The notes under the pieces were generated by a model. The model did not search any database. It was not told where the DNA came from and was given only the letters and a program-made list of their open reading frames with translations. Source: Euprymna scolopes (lineage: Eukaryota; Mollusca; Cephalopoda; Sepiida; Sepiolidae). From it: a stretch of DNA of 27,811 nt. Below, piece by piece: positions 17,500 through 27,530 of the stretch (within the stretch, counting starts at the first letter, position 1; each line of letters opens with the position of its first letter). The position numbers and the translations under genes were made by a program. The stretch is from NCBI GenBank assembly GCA_024364805.1, contig CM044517.1:81121301-81149111 (forward strand), in the 5' to 3' direction.

Positions 17500-20030
17500 T
17501 CTTTGTTCTGTTCTTATTGTGTGTGAATAAAAAATTTGGCGAAATACCTGAGCAGTTCAGATTAGTAACTTTTTTTTTGGGGGGGGGGGATAATGGAGAA
17601 GGGAAAATAGCAAAATGTTTATTTCTATAAAAAGTGATTAAAAAGTTCTCTTGATTTTTGTGGAGGGGGCGAGTAAAATGGCAGAATTCACTGTAAAATG
17701 TGAGATGATTTTAAACTCTACTCAGTAGAAGATGGTTGAAATTCACTCTTCTTTTTTTTTTTTCTTCTACCTCAACAGTTGGTTGATTTTAACTCCCTCT
17801 GGTATGAGAGTTCTGTACTAGTGAGCAGGTGCTTGTCCAAAAACGAATTGCTTTGCAGGATACGCTTTTAAGGGAACTAAAAAATTTGGCTAAAATAATT
17901 GGCTGGCGAAAGGATTCAATAGTTAGATGAACACTTGTGATTTCTTTTCACCAGATGGTCCAAAAGCAGTATGAAGCATTCCATACGTTTCTGTGACATT
18001 GTTTCCAAGTTTAAAACAGACTTTTAATGCATAGCGCCCTTCTAAAGTGTCCTCACATCCAGATTGCATTTTTGAAATTCAATCAGGCTTCAGTAGGATG
18101 TATTCCTATTCCTGCTGTAGCTGTTCATCTGAACTTGAAATCATAAAATGTGCTTGTTGTGGGTTTTACTGTTATATCTTTGCTGTTTCACAACTTAGGT
18201 AAGATGACATATCAATTGCGTATAATTTATTTAATATGACTTTTTTTTTTGTAATTTATGTAATAAATGACAAGTTGGGCATGGGGAGTTTACGATACTA
18301 TCGACATTGTCCCCCCCACCCCACCGTAAATGTTAGAAAGAAAAAAAGAAAGAAGAAAAAATATAATAAAAAAAGAAGAAATAAGTTTATTAGATAAACA
18401 AAGGCATAGGGAATTGTTCCCCGATGCACACAAAGTAGAGCTGAGGTGGAGTTGTAACCAAGATGTGACATGACACGAATAAAAAGTTTGGATTTATTTT
18501 TAGAGTTAGTTTTAGGAGTAACTGGGTTTTATGATGGTTGGAAATGGTTTATGACGATTGATGACATTTAGAGCTGTGGACAGTGTCTGGTTAATGCAAT
18601 TGCAAGCTGGACACAGTCGAATGTAGATTGTAGCTTCGACCAGATCAAGAGAGCTTTAGTAGATTAAGATAAGCTGACATTATCTGACTGACTCTGTCTC
18701 AACAGAAAAACTGAGATATGGATGTTAGTGCTTAGGGGGTAGTTTCCTACAATGGTGTCACACACACAGCCAGAGTGCAATGAATATTTACAGAAAGTAT
18801 CAGAGTCTTTTGAGTTTTTTGTGTTTTATTTTATTTTAATTTTAGACTCGTGAACCCATGTTTACCTCTGTGACAACTGCCAATATGAGAGATGATGACA
18901 CAGCCAGCAGAGAAGACGTAGAAGAAGACCACAACAAGCAACACTGGAGATGCCAATGTCATGTGAGCAGGGTAGCACATGGATCTCCCATATGATTTTT
19001 TTATTGTTATTTTTAGTTTTATCCAGCAGTGAACGACTGTAGTTTTCTTCCTTTGGTCTTCCACGTTAATCCAAGTAAAAAATCTGTCACGCCTTAACGC
19101 AGTATATATGCAAAGCTCATCTTCATCAAATAAACTGCCTCTTCTTCAAACGGTTTGCTTTTATGGAATCCAGGATCATCTTATGTTGCAATATTTTTTA
19201 TATAAAATAAGAGTATGATTAAAAAAAAAAGTAAGGTTCTACTTATAGACACTGGTGATAGGAACTGACCAATCAAATGGAGCCACGTTCTGCTAACAAA
19301 CAATCAGAAATCAGAATTGCTCCATAAAAATATTGAATCTTTTAGCATTTCCGCACATAATTTTTTCGTATTCATACGAGAAAGATCTTTTGCTTTTTAC
19401 CTGCAAAATTTTGAAGTCTGAGACTTATACTGAACAGCTACCCACCGACAACTCATCATTTCCAGGACTTGTACAGAATAGCTACCTATTGGAAATGCTT
19501 CTGAAATTAAAAATGGCTTTCAATTCAAGATCTGATTTGCATAGGAACAGTGAGAATTCACATTACTTACGTATGACCGTTGAGCATAAAATCAGCTGCA
19601 TGTCGCTATTTCGTTTTTTTCTATTAAGTAACGGAACTTTACAAAACAACCAGACACAAGGGCGTTTCTCAGCTAAGTCATTTTTACAATCACTAAAATT
19701 TTCCCAACATCATTTCATAGAATGTTGTGATCTAACAGGTGGCGGAGGACTGGGAAATGAATGGCTTTCAATTGATTTTTTTTTTTTGTTTAAAATATAA
19801 ATGGTTTTCGTATTGGTCATTTCTTTTTATTATACTGCTAATATATATGTGATATCAGTTGCACGGTCAACTAATTTACATACTCGTTTTGAAAAGGAAC
19901 ATTTTATTAATTAGTCATGTTTTAAAATATAAAGGAAGATGAAATGTTGCCTATTGTAACAATAGAGGAGAACCTGGAGTGTTATTTCAATGTCTAGCAA
20001 TACGAGGGAAGAAACTACGACAGTAAAAGG
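17500..20030. other. Long intronic stretch without recognised genes or elements
   Basis: A G-run at 17579-17589, a purine-rich stretch at about 18335-18385, and a CCAAT-like plus TATA-like pairing near 19269-19332 were noticed. The 19333-19800 frame has no ATG start and no recognised domain. No exon was required here, because the flanking exons join in phase. Confidence 0.5.
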
Positions 20031-20440
20031 TTTTCCAGCATCTGTGTAGGGGTGGGATTTTGTTGTTTGTCGGGTTTGTTGGAGGTATTTTCATTGAGGA
20101 GGTACAAGGGCTTGGAGTTCATTTGAGCATTTTCCAATAAAATATTTGTAAAAAGGTATGCAACATTTTGTCAGTGGGTTAGGGATTGGAGTTTGGTTGA
20201 CAGTGCAGGACCTTTCATGTTGGTGATTCTTTTTTTTAATTGTGTTTAGGAGAGAAAAGCTAGTAGCAGATGCATCAACCTAAATGTGGCAACAATACTC
20301 CATACATGGGTAGATAGTGGCCTTGTAGAGGCACAGTATACTCTTGGGCGTAAGCTACCATCTAGCATGGTAGAGAGAGCCCACCTTCATTTGCATATGA
20401 GGAGAACAACAAAGAACAACTTTAAGAAGGACGAATTGAG
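20030..20440 (-). mobile_element. Divergent CR1/Jockey-like LINE C-terminal fragment
   Basis: On the minus strand it contains MEYCCHI (about 20285-20307) followed by sequence resembling the LSTKLQSLTH-type block of the C-terminal region. It is much more diverged than 8059-8590 and keeps no 3' UTR or tail. Confidence 0.6.
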
Positions 20441-20639
20441 AAAGAATTGGATTTTTGGCATCTGAAAGAGAAGATTGAAACTGAGATTTGTTGGTATTAT
20501 TGAAGAGAAGTTTTATTAATTTCCTTATTTTTTCACCAAATTTTGAAATCTAGAAGAAGAAGAAAGAAAAGGAAGAGAAGAAGGAGGAGGCAGAATGAGA
20601 AATTAATGGATTTCTATTGATTTTTTTTAAAGAAAGATT

Positions 20640-21080
20640 TTGTTGTGTTGGAACGATTAATTGGAATCGGAACCGAGAATTGAAAAAATCAGAACTTTTT
20701 AGGGTATTGGAATCGGTATCAGAATCAGAAATATTTGTGTCAATTTTCCGGTGCCCAAAACAATTCTTTCAATTGTCTTTTTTTTTTTTGTCTTTTTTTA
20801 AGACTTAACTTTCTATTACTACTACTAAAATAATAATTATATATATTTAACTATCAGTAAAACTAAAATCTATAGGTCCCCTCTACCCACAAGTGTATTT
20901 TTACGTTCCAAAAAATATATGCAAAGTACATGGGTATTTATGGTAATCCAACCACCCGCCAAATAAAAAAAAGAAAAATATAATGAAATATTGAAATATT
21001 TTAAAAGAATCAGAATCGGTAATTGTATTGGAATCAGAAATTTTAGACAGAATTGGTAATTGTGTCGGAATAGGGGAAAA
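20640..21080. repeat. GGAATCGG/AGAATCAG-type degenerate repeats
   Basis: TTGGAATCGG, GGTATCAGAATCAGAAAT and GAATCAGAATCGGTAATTG recur at 20655-20730 and 21005-21075. Such GGAATCGG runs occur at the ends of some DNA transposons, but no terminus was identified. The second block ends about 30 bases before exon 21111-21210. Confidence 0.5.
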
Positions 21081-21110
21081 TATTGGAATCATCCAAGCAA
21101 TATTACTTAC

Positions 21111-21210
21111 CGTTTTTGTCCAGTTTTGAAGTTTTATTGTCATAGACAATCACATGTTTCTTACAGTCAAGTACGGAGCCAAAGGGAACTGATAGATTTT
21201 CATCTGCTGT
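21111..21210 (-). CDS. STYXL1: STYXL1-like exon: rhodanese-like domain, middle
   Basis: This is a 100-nt exon. On the minus strand it follows TTCTAATTGCAG and ends before GTAAGTAA. It starts in phase 0 and leaves one base (G) for the next exon. It encodes TADENLSVPFGSVLDC, then KKHVIVYDNKTSKLDKN. The segment SVLDCKKHVIVYDN lines up with SVDLECVKYCVVYDN of human MK-STYX, the central strand of the rhodanese-like (CH2) domain. The acidic linker of the human protein that follows is much shorter here. No upstream exon carrying the expected LLDVR-type motif was recognised between 21211 and 27811, so the 5' intron probably exceeds 6.6 kb and the start codon is outside the window. Confidence 0.85.
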
Positions 21211-21578
21211 CTGCAATTAGAAGAAAAATAAAGAAGTTATAATTTCTATTTATTTATTTGTTTTTGTTTTATAGGAAGTAGCAGCAGCAAATGTTGATTT
21301 TATGTATTGACATTTGATTAGACAAAATCTTCAATCAGCAGTTTCTTTCAGTCAACTACAGCAGCAAGAATATTCACTGCCAAAACGTAGGACATGACAA
21401 AAAGTCAGGATGAGTATAAGGAATGATAGCTTTTGGCACCTATGTATCAAAAAAACACCTTCTTTTGTCTTTAATGTTAAATGACAACAAAACTTTATCA
21501 AGTACTTACTTAGCAATGAAAACTATTATTGTATGCCAAAAATTATGGAAACTAATTAAGTAGAATTTTAATAAAATT

Positions 21579-21763
21579 AATTTAACGATTTTACATTATA
21601 AGGGGAGACAATTTAACGATTTTACATTATAAGGGGAGACAATTTAACGATTTTACATTATAAGGGAGACAATTTAACGATTTTACATTATAAGGGGAGA
21701 CAATTTAACGATTTTACATTATAAGGGGAGACAATTTAACGATTTTACATTATAAGGGGAGAC
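21579..21763. repeat. 31-bp minisatellite, 6 copies
   Basis: The unit starts AATTTAACGATTTTACATTA and ends AAGGGGAGAC. Copies begin at 21579, 21610, 21641, 21671, 21702 and 21733; the third lacks one G. Otherwise they look identical. Confidence 0.97.
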
Positions 21764-21849
21764 AATTAACAAGTCTTCAGTCATTAATGAAGATAAAACG
21801 GTTGTTTTTTGGTTGAGCACTGATTTTTAAATGTAGAAGAGTTAGTATT

Positions 21850-22110
21850 TACCTTCCTCCCATCGCAGAAAGATGTGACATAAGGTCAGAAGGTGCGGAT
21901 TAACAAGATAGTACTCAAGACAGAAGGTGTGGATTAACAAGATAGACTCAAGGCAAAAATGCCTGGGCAGCCCCGTCGATATTCCCCAGTAGGTGTGCCT
22001 CAGACGATTAACAATAATCTAATCCCTTCTGAAATAGAGATGGCAATGCTTGGGAAGGTGAATAGGACCATAACTTCAGCTTGACAAAAAAGGCTGCCCA
22101 TCTTAAATTG
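21850..22110. repeat. Dispersed repeat family C, copy 1
   Basis: Aligns with 23212-23470 over several blocks: TTTACCTNCCTCCCA, GAAGATGTGACA, CCCAGTAGGNGNGCCTCAGA and GGGAAGGTGAA. The class is unknown. Confidence 0.65.
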
Positions 22111-22114
22111 TCCC

Positions 22115-22930
22115 GACTCTGACGAGTGTTAGTAGCAGCAACGGCATGACACATATGCAAATGACCAAGCCAATTTGCAAAGTGACGTCACAGTGGAGGA
22201 AGCGAAGGGAAAGAAGAAAGAGAAAAAGTGCGAGGACAGAAAAAATTTCATGCTGGCATGAAATGGACGTGTAGCCCCATAATGCCATGAAAGACTTTTA
22301 AGCATGTGTTGAGATGGCAGGGTTTTGTCAACTACATGGTGAAATAAGATACTTTTAAAGACAATATGCAATGCATTGTTGGAAAATACCGGAAATAAAT
22401 GCCTTTTGTTGAAACTGGAAAAAAAAGCCAAGTTGATTTTTTTCCTTTTGTTTGTTCCCTTGCAATTGTCTTAGAAATAATGTGTGTGTCTGAGTGTTAA
22501 AATGTAACAACACCATTGAAGAAGAATAGCGACAACGTTACATGATTGTCGAAAACGTATATAGAGACGTGTTGTTAAACTACTATTCAGCCTAGTTCAC
22601 ACACAGCATACACACGGACATAATGCACAACACTCTCAAGTTTGAGACATATATGGTTATCGCCTCTTATTTCCAACAGTTGACTGTTTCAACTCATAGG
22701 TGGCGATATCAACTTCCTTTTTCCCTTCTCTCTCTCACTCTCTTACACCTGGAACAAAAACATTCTTCTCTTGACTTTCTTGTAAGCAGGTCTTGTACTC
22801 GTTGCCAGTAATAACTTCAAACAGTTTGTAACTTACTCAAGTTAGTGAGCGTTGTTTCTTTATTTGTTCATCTATAAATGTTACTTTTCCGACATGATAG
22901 ACAACATTCAATGACGCCACTACAAGTAAC
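22115..22930. other. Stretch without recognised genes
   Basis: Contains GATTGTCGAAAACGTATA (about 22544), similar to GATTGTCAAAGACGTATCC next to family C copy 2 (about 23476). Copy 1 may therefore have been separated from its continuation by an insertion of about 400 bases. Confidence 0.45.
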
Positions 22931-22944
22931 TTGGACTTTGTATG

Positions 22945-23046
22945 AAAATCTCTGTTCCTATAAGAAGAAAAATTTGCCTTTATAATCAAACTAATGACAC
23001 ACAGCAATTATCTTCTCTTATACAAACCTTTATGGGTCTTCTTGTA
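22945..23046. repeat. Dispersed repeat family D, copy 1
   Basis: TCTGTTCCTATAAGAAGA through TTATACAAACCTTTATGGGT is repeated at 23506-23597, where it directly follows family C copy 2. C and D may be parts of one element. Confidence 0.7.
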
Positions 23047-23211
23047 TGTATTTTCGTATTTCTCTGCTTTTAGTTTCTCATCCTACGTATAAGAAGGTTA
23101 ATGGTTGGGAGCCAGAGTGAACAGTTTCTCTCACTAATTCACAGGATGTGCCTCGAAGGGATTAAAGACCATAGATTAATTGAAATAATTCCATCTACTT
23201 ACAGACCTGAG

Positions 23212-23597
23212 TTAGCTTTTACCTCCCTCCCACTGCAGGAAGATGTGACACAAAATCGAAAATTTATGACTGAAAAGCCAAGAAGCAATACACTCTAGCT
23301 TACACAAAATTCTAGAACAGATTCGTCAGCATTTCCCAGTAGGGGCGCCTCAGATGATTAGCAAAGAGAGAAGGTAATGACTGGGAAGGTGAACTTCTTA
23401 GAACTGCGCAATATCATACCTTAGCTCTACAGCAAAAAAGCACCCTATCTTAAACGGTCGAGTCTCTGTCGGACTGATTGTCAAAGACGTATCCTTGAAT
23501 TAGTCTGAAAATCTCTGTTCCTATAAGAAGAGCTTGTCATTATAATCACACAAAACAACCTTCTTTTCTTATACAAACCTTTGCGGGTCTTCTTGCT
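23212..23597. repeat. Families C and D, contiguous copy 2
   Basis: 23212-23470 matches 21850-22110, and 23506-23597 matches 22945-23046. The spacing here suggests a single element of about 390 bases or more. No recognised coding sequence. Confidence 0.65.
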
Positions 23598-23749
23598 GTT
23601 ATTATATGACTTTCTTTATAATCGAATTCTGCCCTCAAATCTGAAAAAAAAATTTTAAAATAAAAGAAAATCATAGTTAACAAATTTTATAATTAAAATC
23701 ACATTTTTTAAGTCCTTAAGCTGTGGTCAGTATGAACTTCAAGGCTAAC

Positions 23750-24250
23750 TGACAAACTGAAAGAGCAGTTCGTCAAAACAGTGTTGAAGTCTGTCCTTGT
23801 TGACGGTGCTACAACCTGGACACTCACCAAAAGAGTGGAAAGAAAGCAAGACGGCATGTACATCTGTATGCTACAAACAGTGTTAAATATATCATGGCAA
23901 GATCATCCCGTGAAGCAGCAACTTTATGGCAACCTACCTGCCATATCTACTATCATCAGGGAGCAATGTCTATGATTTACTGGTCACTGCCAGAGGAGCA
24001 AGCAAGAGCTGATGAGAAATGTATTGCTGTGGATTCCGCGGCACGGGCGCACAAACATAGGACGACCTATATCCACATACATCCAGTAAATTCCACATGA
24101 CGCCAACTGTGATCTTGAAGATCTGAGGCAGCTGATGGAAGATGGAAATCTAGAGAGAGAGAATTACATTGATCCAAGCTAGGAGCCTGACCAGATAAAT
24201 AGATAATTAAAACTAGTGGGGCCTGTGGAAAATCCACAAGGGACTCATTC
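23750..24250 (+). mobile_element. RTE-like LINE, C-terminal coding fragment
   Basis: The frame at 23781-23975 encodes LVDGATTWTLTKRVERKQDG and VLNISWQDHPVKQQLYGNLP followed by AISTIIREQ. These match the conserved C-terminal block seen after RT in many animal LINEs (YGATTWTLTK, MLRAVLNISWRDHPTKKQLYG). Weaker continuation (RPTYIHI-like, then DLEDLRQLMED) runs to about 24150. The frame changes several times, so it is dead. Confidence 0.8.
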
Positions 24251-24905
24251 ATATTGATGTTGGCATTCTGTAGATGTTCAGTGTAAATGAAGATGCTCTG
24301 ATATTATTGTAGCTTTTTTGTTAAAACTGTAAAAGTATTTATCTAAGCTAGGAGGGATGCCTGGCGTAGCCCGATCGTAAAGTACACTTAAATATGTTTT
24401 CATTTTGGCGGATTAATACCTTTATAATGCCCGTGTGCTGCTTTGGGACTGATCACCATATTCAAGCGCAAGGGAATGTAAACATAGTTCTGTTGCTTTT
24501 ATTTTTGCATGTGGTCGCATCACAACGCCACGTTCCTACGCATTTTTAATAACGCGTAGGCATTTCAAAGCTGTAATCGTTGTGGAAATGTTCCTGCCTC
24601 TCATTTATTCCAGCCGGACATAACAAGTCACTACAACACTCCCTTCCTAGATGAGAAGTCAATCTAAGGAAAAAGAAACAGCGACCACTTGTTTAGTATA
24701 AGAAGCAAATCGGAGCGGACGCTGTATAGTGTGGGTTAGCAGACCCTGTTTGAAGGCTATATCTTTGTTGATAACAGCCCAAAAGAAAAGTGATGTGACA
24801 ATTTTTATGTTGCGCGATTGCCTGGTCAGATAAATGATGCAATTTCAAAAGAAATGAGCCACCTGTGTTTGAGAGGAACATCATGGACATTCGTGTCCAT
24901 TTGGA

Positions 24906-24968
24906 GTATACCGTCGGGCGTATACCGTCAGGAGTATACCGTCGGGAGTATACCGTCAGGAGTATACC
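24906..24968. repeat. 14-bp GTATACCGTCGGGA minisatellite
   Basis: About 4.5 copies of GTATACCGTC(G/A)GG(A/C), the third-from-last bases alternating, inside the Gypsy fossil near its 3' LTR. Confidence 0.9.
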
Positions 24969-25941
24969 AAGGAGCTGAGCGATAGATAAGTAGAATGTCA
25001 TAGGTTAAATAATTCCTCATCATTCCTCTGGTTTGCTACAATCTGTTGCAGATCGGCATTATTGATGGCTTGAATAGTATCAATATGCGTGTGTGGTGTA
25101 TCAGCATTGCGTAAGAATATGATGTACTTGTAAGAAGCTCCCTTATGCAAGCGTGAAAATGTATTGGGATGGCTTAAGAATCCGATGTGCTTGTTCTGAA
25201 GATGTTGTGTGTAATTGGCCAGGAGTCGGGCCATTGTCATTCCCACATGTGCCTAAAAATGGTGGAATCTCCAATGTGGCTTCTGCAGTCATGGTTGATG
25301 TTAGAGCATCTGTCTCCATTGTGTTGCGGATTTAATGAGAGATTCACCATTAAACAGGCGTTGATAATAACCGCTGGCAATGATGTGGTGACCGCTAATC
25401 CATAGGACAGTGTGTGTACGTGACACTATTTTGCTGGAATCAAGGTTGCCAGAGTCCAGTTTGTAGGGAAGGCGTGTTTGGTTTAATTTTCGATTTTTAA
25501 GCGATTATTGGCATAAATTGCTACTACATTGATACCAGTGTCACAAGTTTGTAAGGAGGTCCATATTGTGTGTCACTGATTTACTGACGTCATCAAGTCA
25601 CCAGTTTGTAGAGGGAGGCCTATGGTTGAGCTTGGTAAGCTCACTATGGATTCTTTGAGTATAAAATTGGGCATCTACATGTGCGAACGAAAGCGTAGAA
25701 TCATCTACCCAAAAAGGCAGGACCTTAACTATCGCCAGTGTAGTCGAATTTGATGACAATGTGTACTGCGCAGATGTTCTAATCCACAACTGTCATCTGA
25801 TAATTTCACGATCACTGTCCATATACTGTAGGAGTTATGATTTATTAAATTAACAATAAAATGTTTGCCATTGCTATTTTATTAGTGATGTTATTTGAAA
25901 TGAGCGATCCGTATTCCGTATGAGTACTCATCAGATTCTGA

Positions 25942-26229
25942 ATTCATGGCAGAGTCACTAATATACAGGATGCATTCATGGCAGGGTCACCAATCTATAG
26001 GATGCATTCATAGCAGGGTCACCAATCTATAGAATGCATTCATGGCAGGGTCACCAATCTATAGGATGCATTCACGGCAGGGTCACCAATCTATAGAATG
26101 CATTCATGGCAGGGTCACCAATCTATAGGATGCATTCATGGCAGGGTCACCAATCTATAGAATGCATTCATGGCAGGGTCACCAATCTATAGGATGCATT
26201 AACGGCAGGGTCAACAATCTATAGGATGC
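25942..26229. repeat. 32-bp minisatellite, 9 copies with alternating variants
   Basis: The unit starts ATTCATGGCAGGGTCACCAA and ends GATGC; the nine copies are exactly 32 bases apart. Copies two to eight alternate between TATAGGATGC and TATAGAATGC endings. The first and last copies are the most diverged, as is usual for array edges. Confidence 0.97.
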
Positions 26230-26377
26230 ATTTTTGGGACCCTTAATAAATTAAACGGGGTCGCCAAATTATAGGAAGGGTTACCAATTTACATCCTTAA
26301 ATAAAGAAATAAAAATAAATTCATGAAAAAATGGCACTCGATAAAGAACACTTTGAGTTTATATAAAATAAAAAACA

Positions 26378-26440
26378 TTTTTTTTTACAGAGTGGTCACC
26401 ACTTATCAAGGCCCAGAAGCCACTCAGAGACAACGATTAA
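26378..26440 (-). mobile_element. LINE 3' tail fragment
   Basis: A short A-tail (T-run on the plus strand) followed by TGGTCACCACTTATCAAGGC, the 3' end signature of the LINE copies at 8059 and 11034. Only about 60 bases remain. It lies inside the Gypsy fossil. Confidence 0.8.
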
Positions 26441-26631
26441 ATTTATTTACGTGAAAGAAGCATTAAAATAAAGTGTTCCAACGTAAGTGTTTTCTTGGGT
26501 TTGAATAGTGTGTGGATTTTGTGTGTATGGCTCAAGGCTAGAAAGCACTCATTTTTATGATAGGTGTGTGCAGAAGGGCTTGAAGTCAATATGGATTATT
26601 TCCTAATCGAAACAGTCCGTAATCTATATAA

Positions 26632-26662
<31 letters not shown>

Positions 26663-26821
26663 CTCGTATTGTAAGGACAGTGGTTTGGAATATGAATGCT
26701 TAAAAGGAGGTTTGAGTTCCCGCTGGATGTGGTGAATTTCCACGATGGGTATTGTAGTTCATCTGCGGTCTGCGTAAAACCATGATGGGTGTTTTAACAT
26801 TTTAACTGGGCTTCCTCAAAC
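26440..26821. other. Stretch with (TG)n, otherwise nothing recognised
   Basis: Contains GTGTGTGT at about 26631-26660. The rest lies between the minisatellite and the 5' LTR of the Gypsy fossil, where no primer-binding site was confirmed. Confidence 0.5.
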
Positions 26822-27169
26822 ATGTACTGCACTTAAGAATTTGGAGAGAAACTGCTTTGATTTTGGTAGGTAAATACCTTCATAGTGCCTGCTTGCTGCT
26901 TCGAGACTGATCACCATATTGAAGCAGAAGGGAACGTAAGCATAGTTCGTTTGCTTTTTATGTATGCATGCGGTCGCATCACAATGTCATGTTCTTACGT
27001 GTTTTTAATAACACGTAGACATTTCAAAGTGATGATCGCTGTGGAAATGTTCCTGCCTGTTATTTATTCTGGTCAGACGTAGAGGTTTGCTACACCCATA
27101 TTCCGAATTCGTAGCAGCGGGCTGATATCAGTGGACTTTTATTTTTCTAACCAAAACGGCCATTAACAA

Positions 27170-27530
27170 TTTTATTTTTAATGTTTAAGATATTTCAAAC
27201 TGCGCGATAAAAATAAATAAATAAAAAAAATCACTTTTCTTATCTCGAATTATTTAATCAAGTAAAAATTCCATCTTTTACGTGATTACTAAATTTACAA
27301 AGTTATTTTTTTAAATAGTATTTTCAAGTTTAAATTAATTTTTACAATATTTTTGCTAATTACATTGTGGGGTAATTTGTCATAATTTTTTAATTTAATA
27401 ATCAAGTAAAAAATGGAATTTTTACTTGATTAAATAATTCGAAATAAATTATTTTTGTTTTGTTTAATTATTTTTATTGTGCAATAATTTTTATCAGCTT
27501 AAAATATGTTAAACATTAAAAAAAAAAAAT
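27170..27530. repeat. Foldback element (long inverted repeat)
   Basis: The left arm 27170-27292 and the right arm about 27398-27530 are reverse complements. Shared blocks: TTTTTAATGTTTA, GATAAAAAT and CGAATTATTTAATCAAGTAA followed by AAATTCCAT. Each arm also holds an inner palindrome around AATCAAGTAAAAA...TTTTACTTGATT. No coding sequence. It looks like a MITE or foldback transposon. Confidence 0.8.

Larger units (their letters stand above)
345..21210 (-). other. STYXL1: STYXL1 (MK-STYX)-like gene, span of the six visible exons
   Basis: The six exons total 579 nt (193 codons). Every exon is bounded by AG on its 5' side and GTAAG or GTAAAG on its 3' side, and successive exon phases (0, 1, 1, 0, 2, 1, ending 0) agree at all five junctions, which chance ORFs would not do. 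The conceptual protein matches vertebrate STYXL1 in order: end of the rhodanese-like domain, linker, start of the phosphatase-like domain, then the signature loop. In vertebrates this is a catalytically dead relative of the MAP-kinase phosphatases that binds partners such as G3BP1 and PTPMT1; that role is family knowledge, not seen here. Exons for roughly the first 45 residues and the last 35 or so were looked for and not found. The alignment is from memory of the human protein. A different DUSP-family pseudoenzyme is the main alternative. Confidence 0.85.
24376..27097 (-). mobile_element. Ty3/Gypsy element fossil with two LTRs, broken
   Basis: Related direct repeats of about 250-275 bases lie at about 24376-24637 and 26822-27097. 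Over one 53-base block (CTGCTTTGGGACTGATCACC...) I count 7 differences, so they are old. Read on the minus strand, each begins near TGTTGTAG or TGTAGCAA. A purine tract (CTAGGAAGGGAG) stands just before the one at 24637, as expected for a 3' LTR. A gag-like segment is at 25598-25789 (minus). Most of pol was not found, and the interior holds two minisatellites. It is clearly inactive. Confidence 0.7.

Noticed and set aside
18831-19064. 77-codon minus-strand frame with a hydrophobic stretch
   Set aside because: No homology recognised; the hydrophobic run alone is not evidence of a gene.
19333-19800. 155-codon plus-strand frame preceded by CCAAT- and TATA-like motifs
   Set aside because: Begins at TTG, has no ATG until about codon 61, shows no domain I recognise, and lies in an intron. 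A search against mollusc proteins would settle it.
24998-25246. 82-codon minus-strand frame in the Gypsy fossil
   Set aside because: No gag, protease, RT or integrase motif recognised; not reported as a separate gene.
25942-26229. CRISPR array
   Set aside because: Units are head-to-tail with no unique spacers, in a eukaryotic context; it is a minisatellite.
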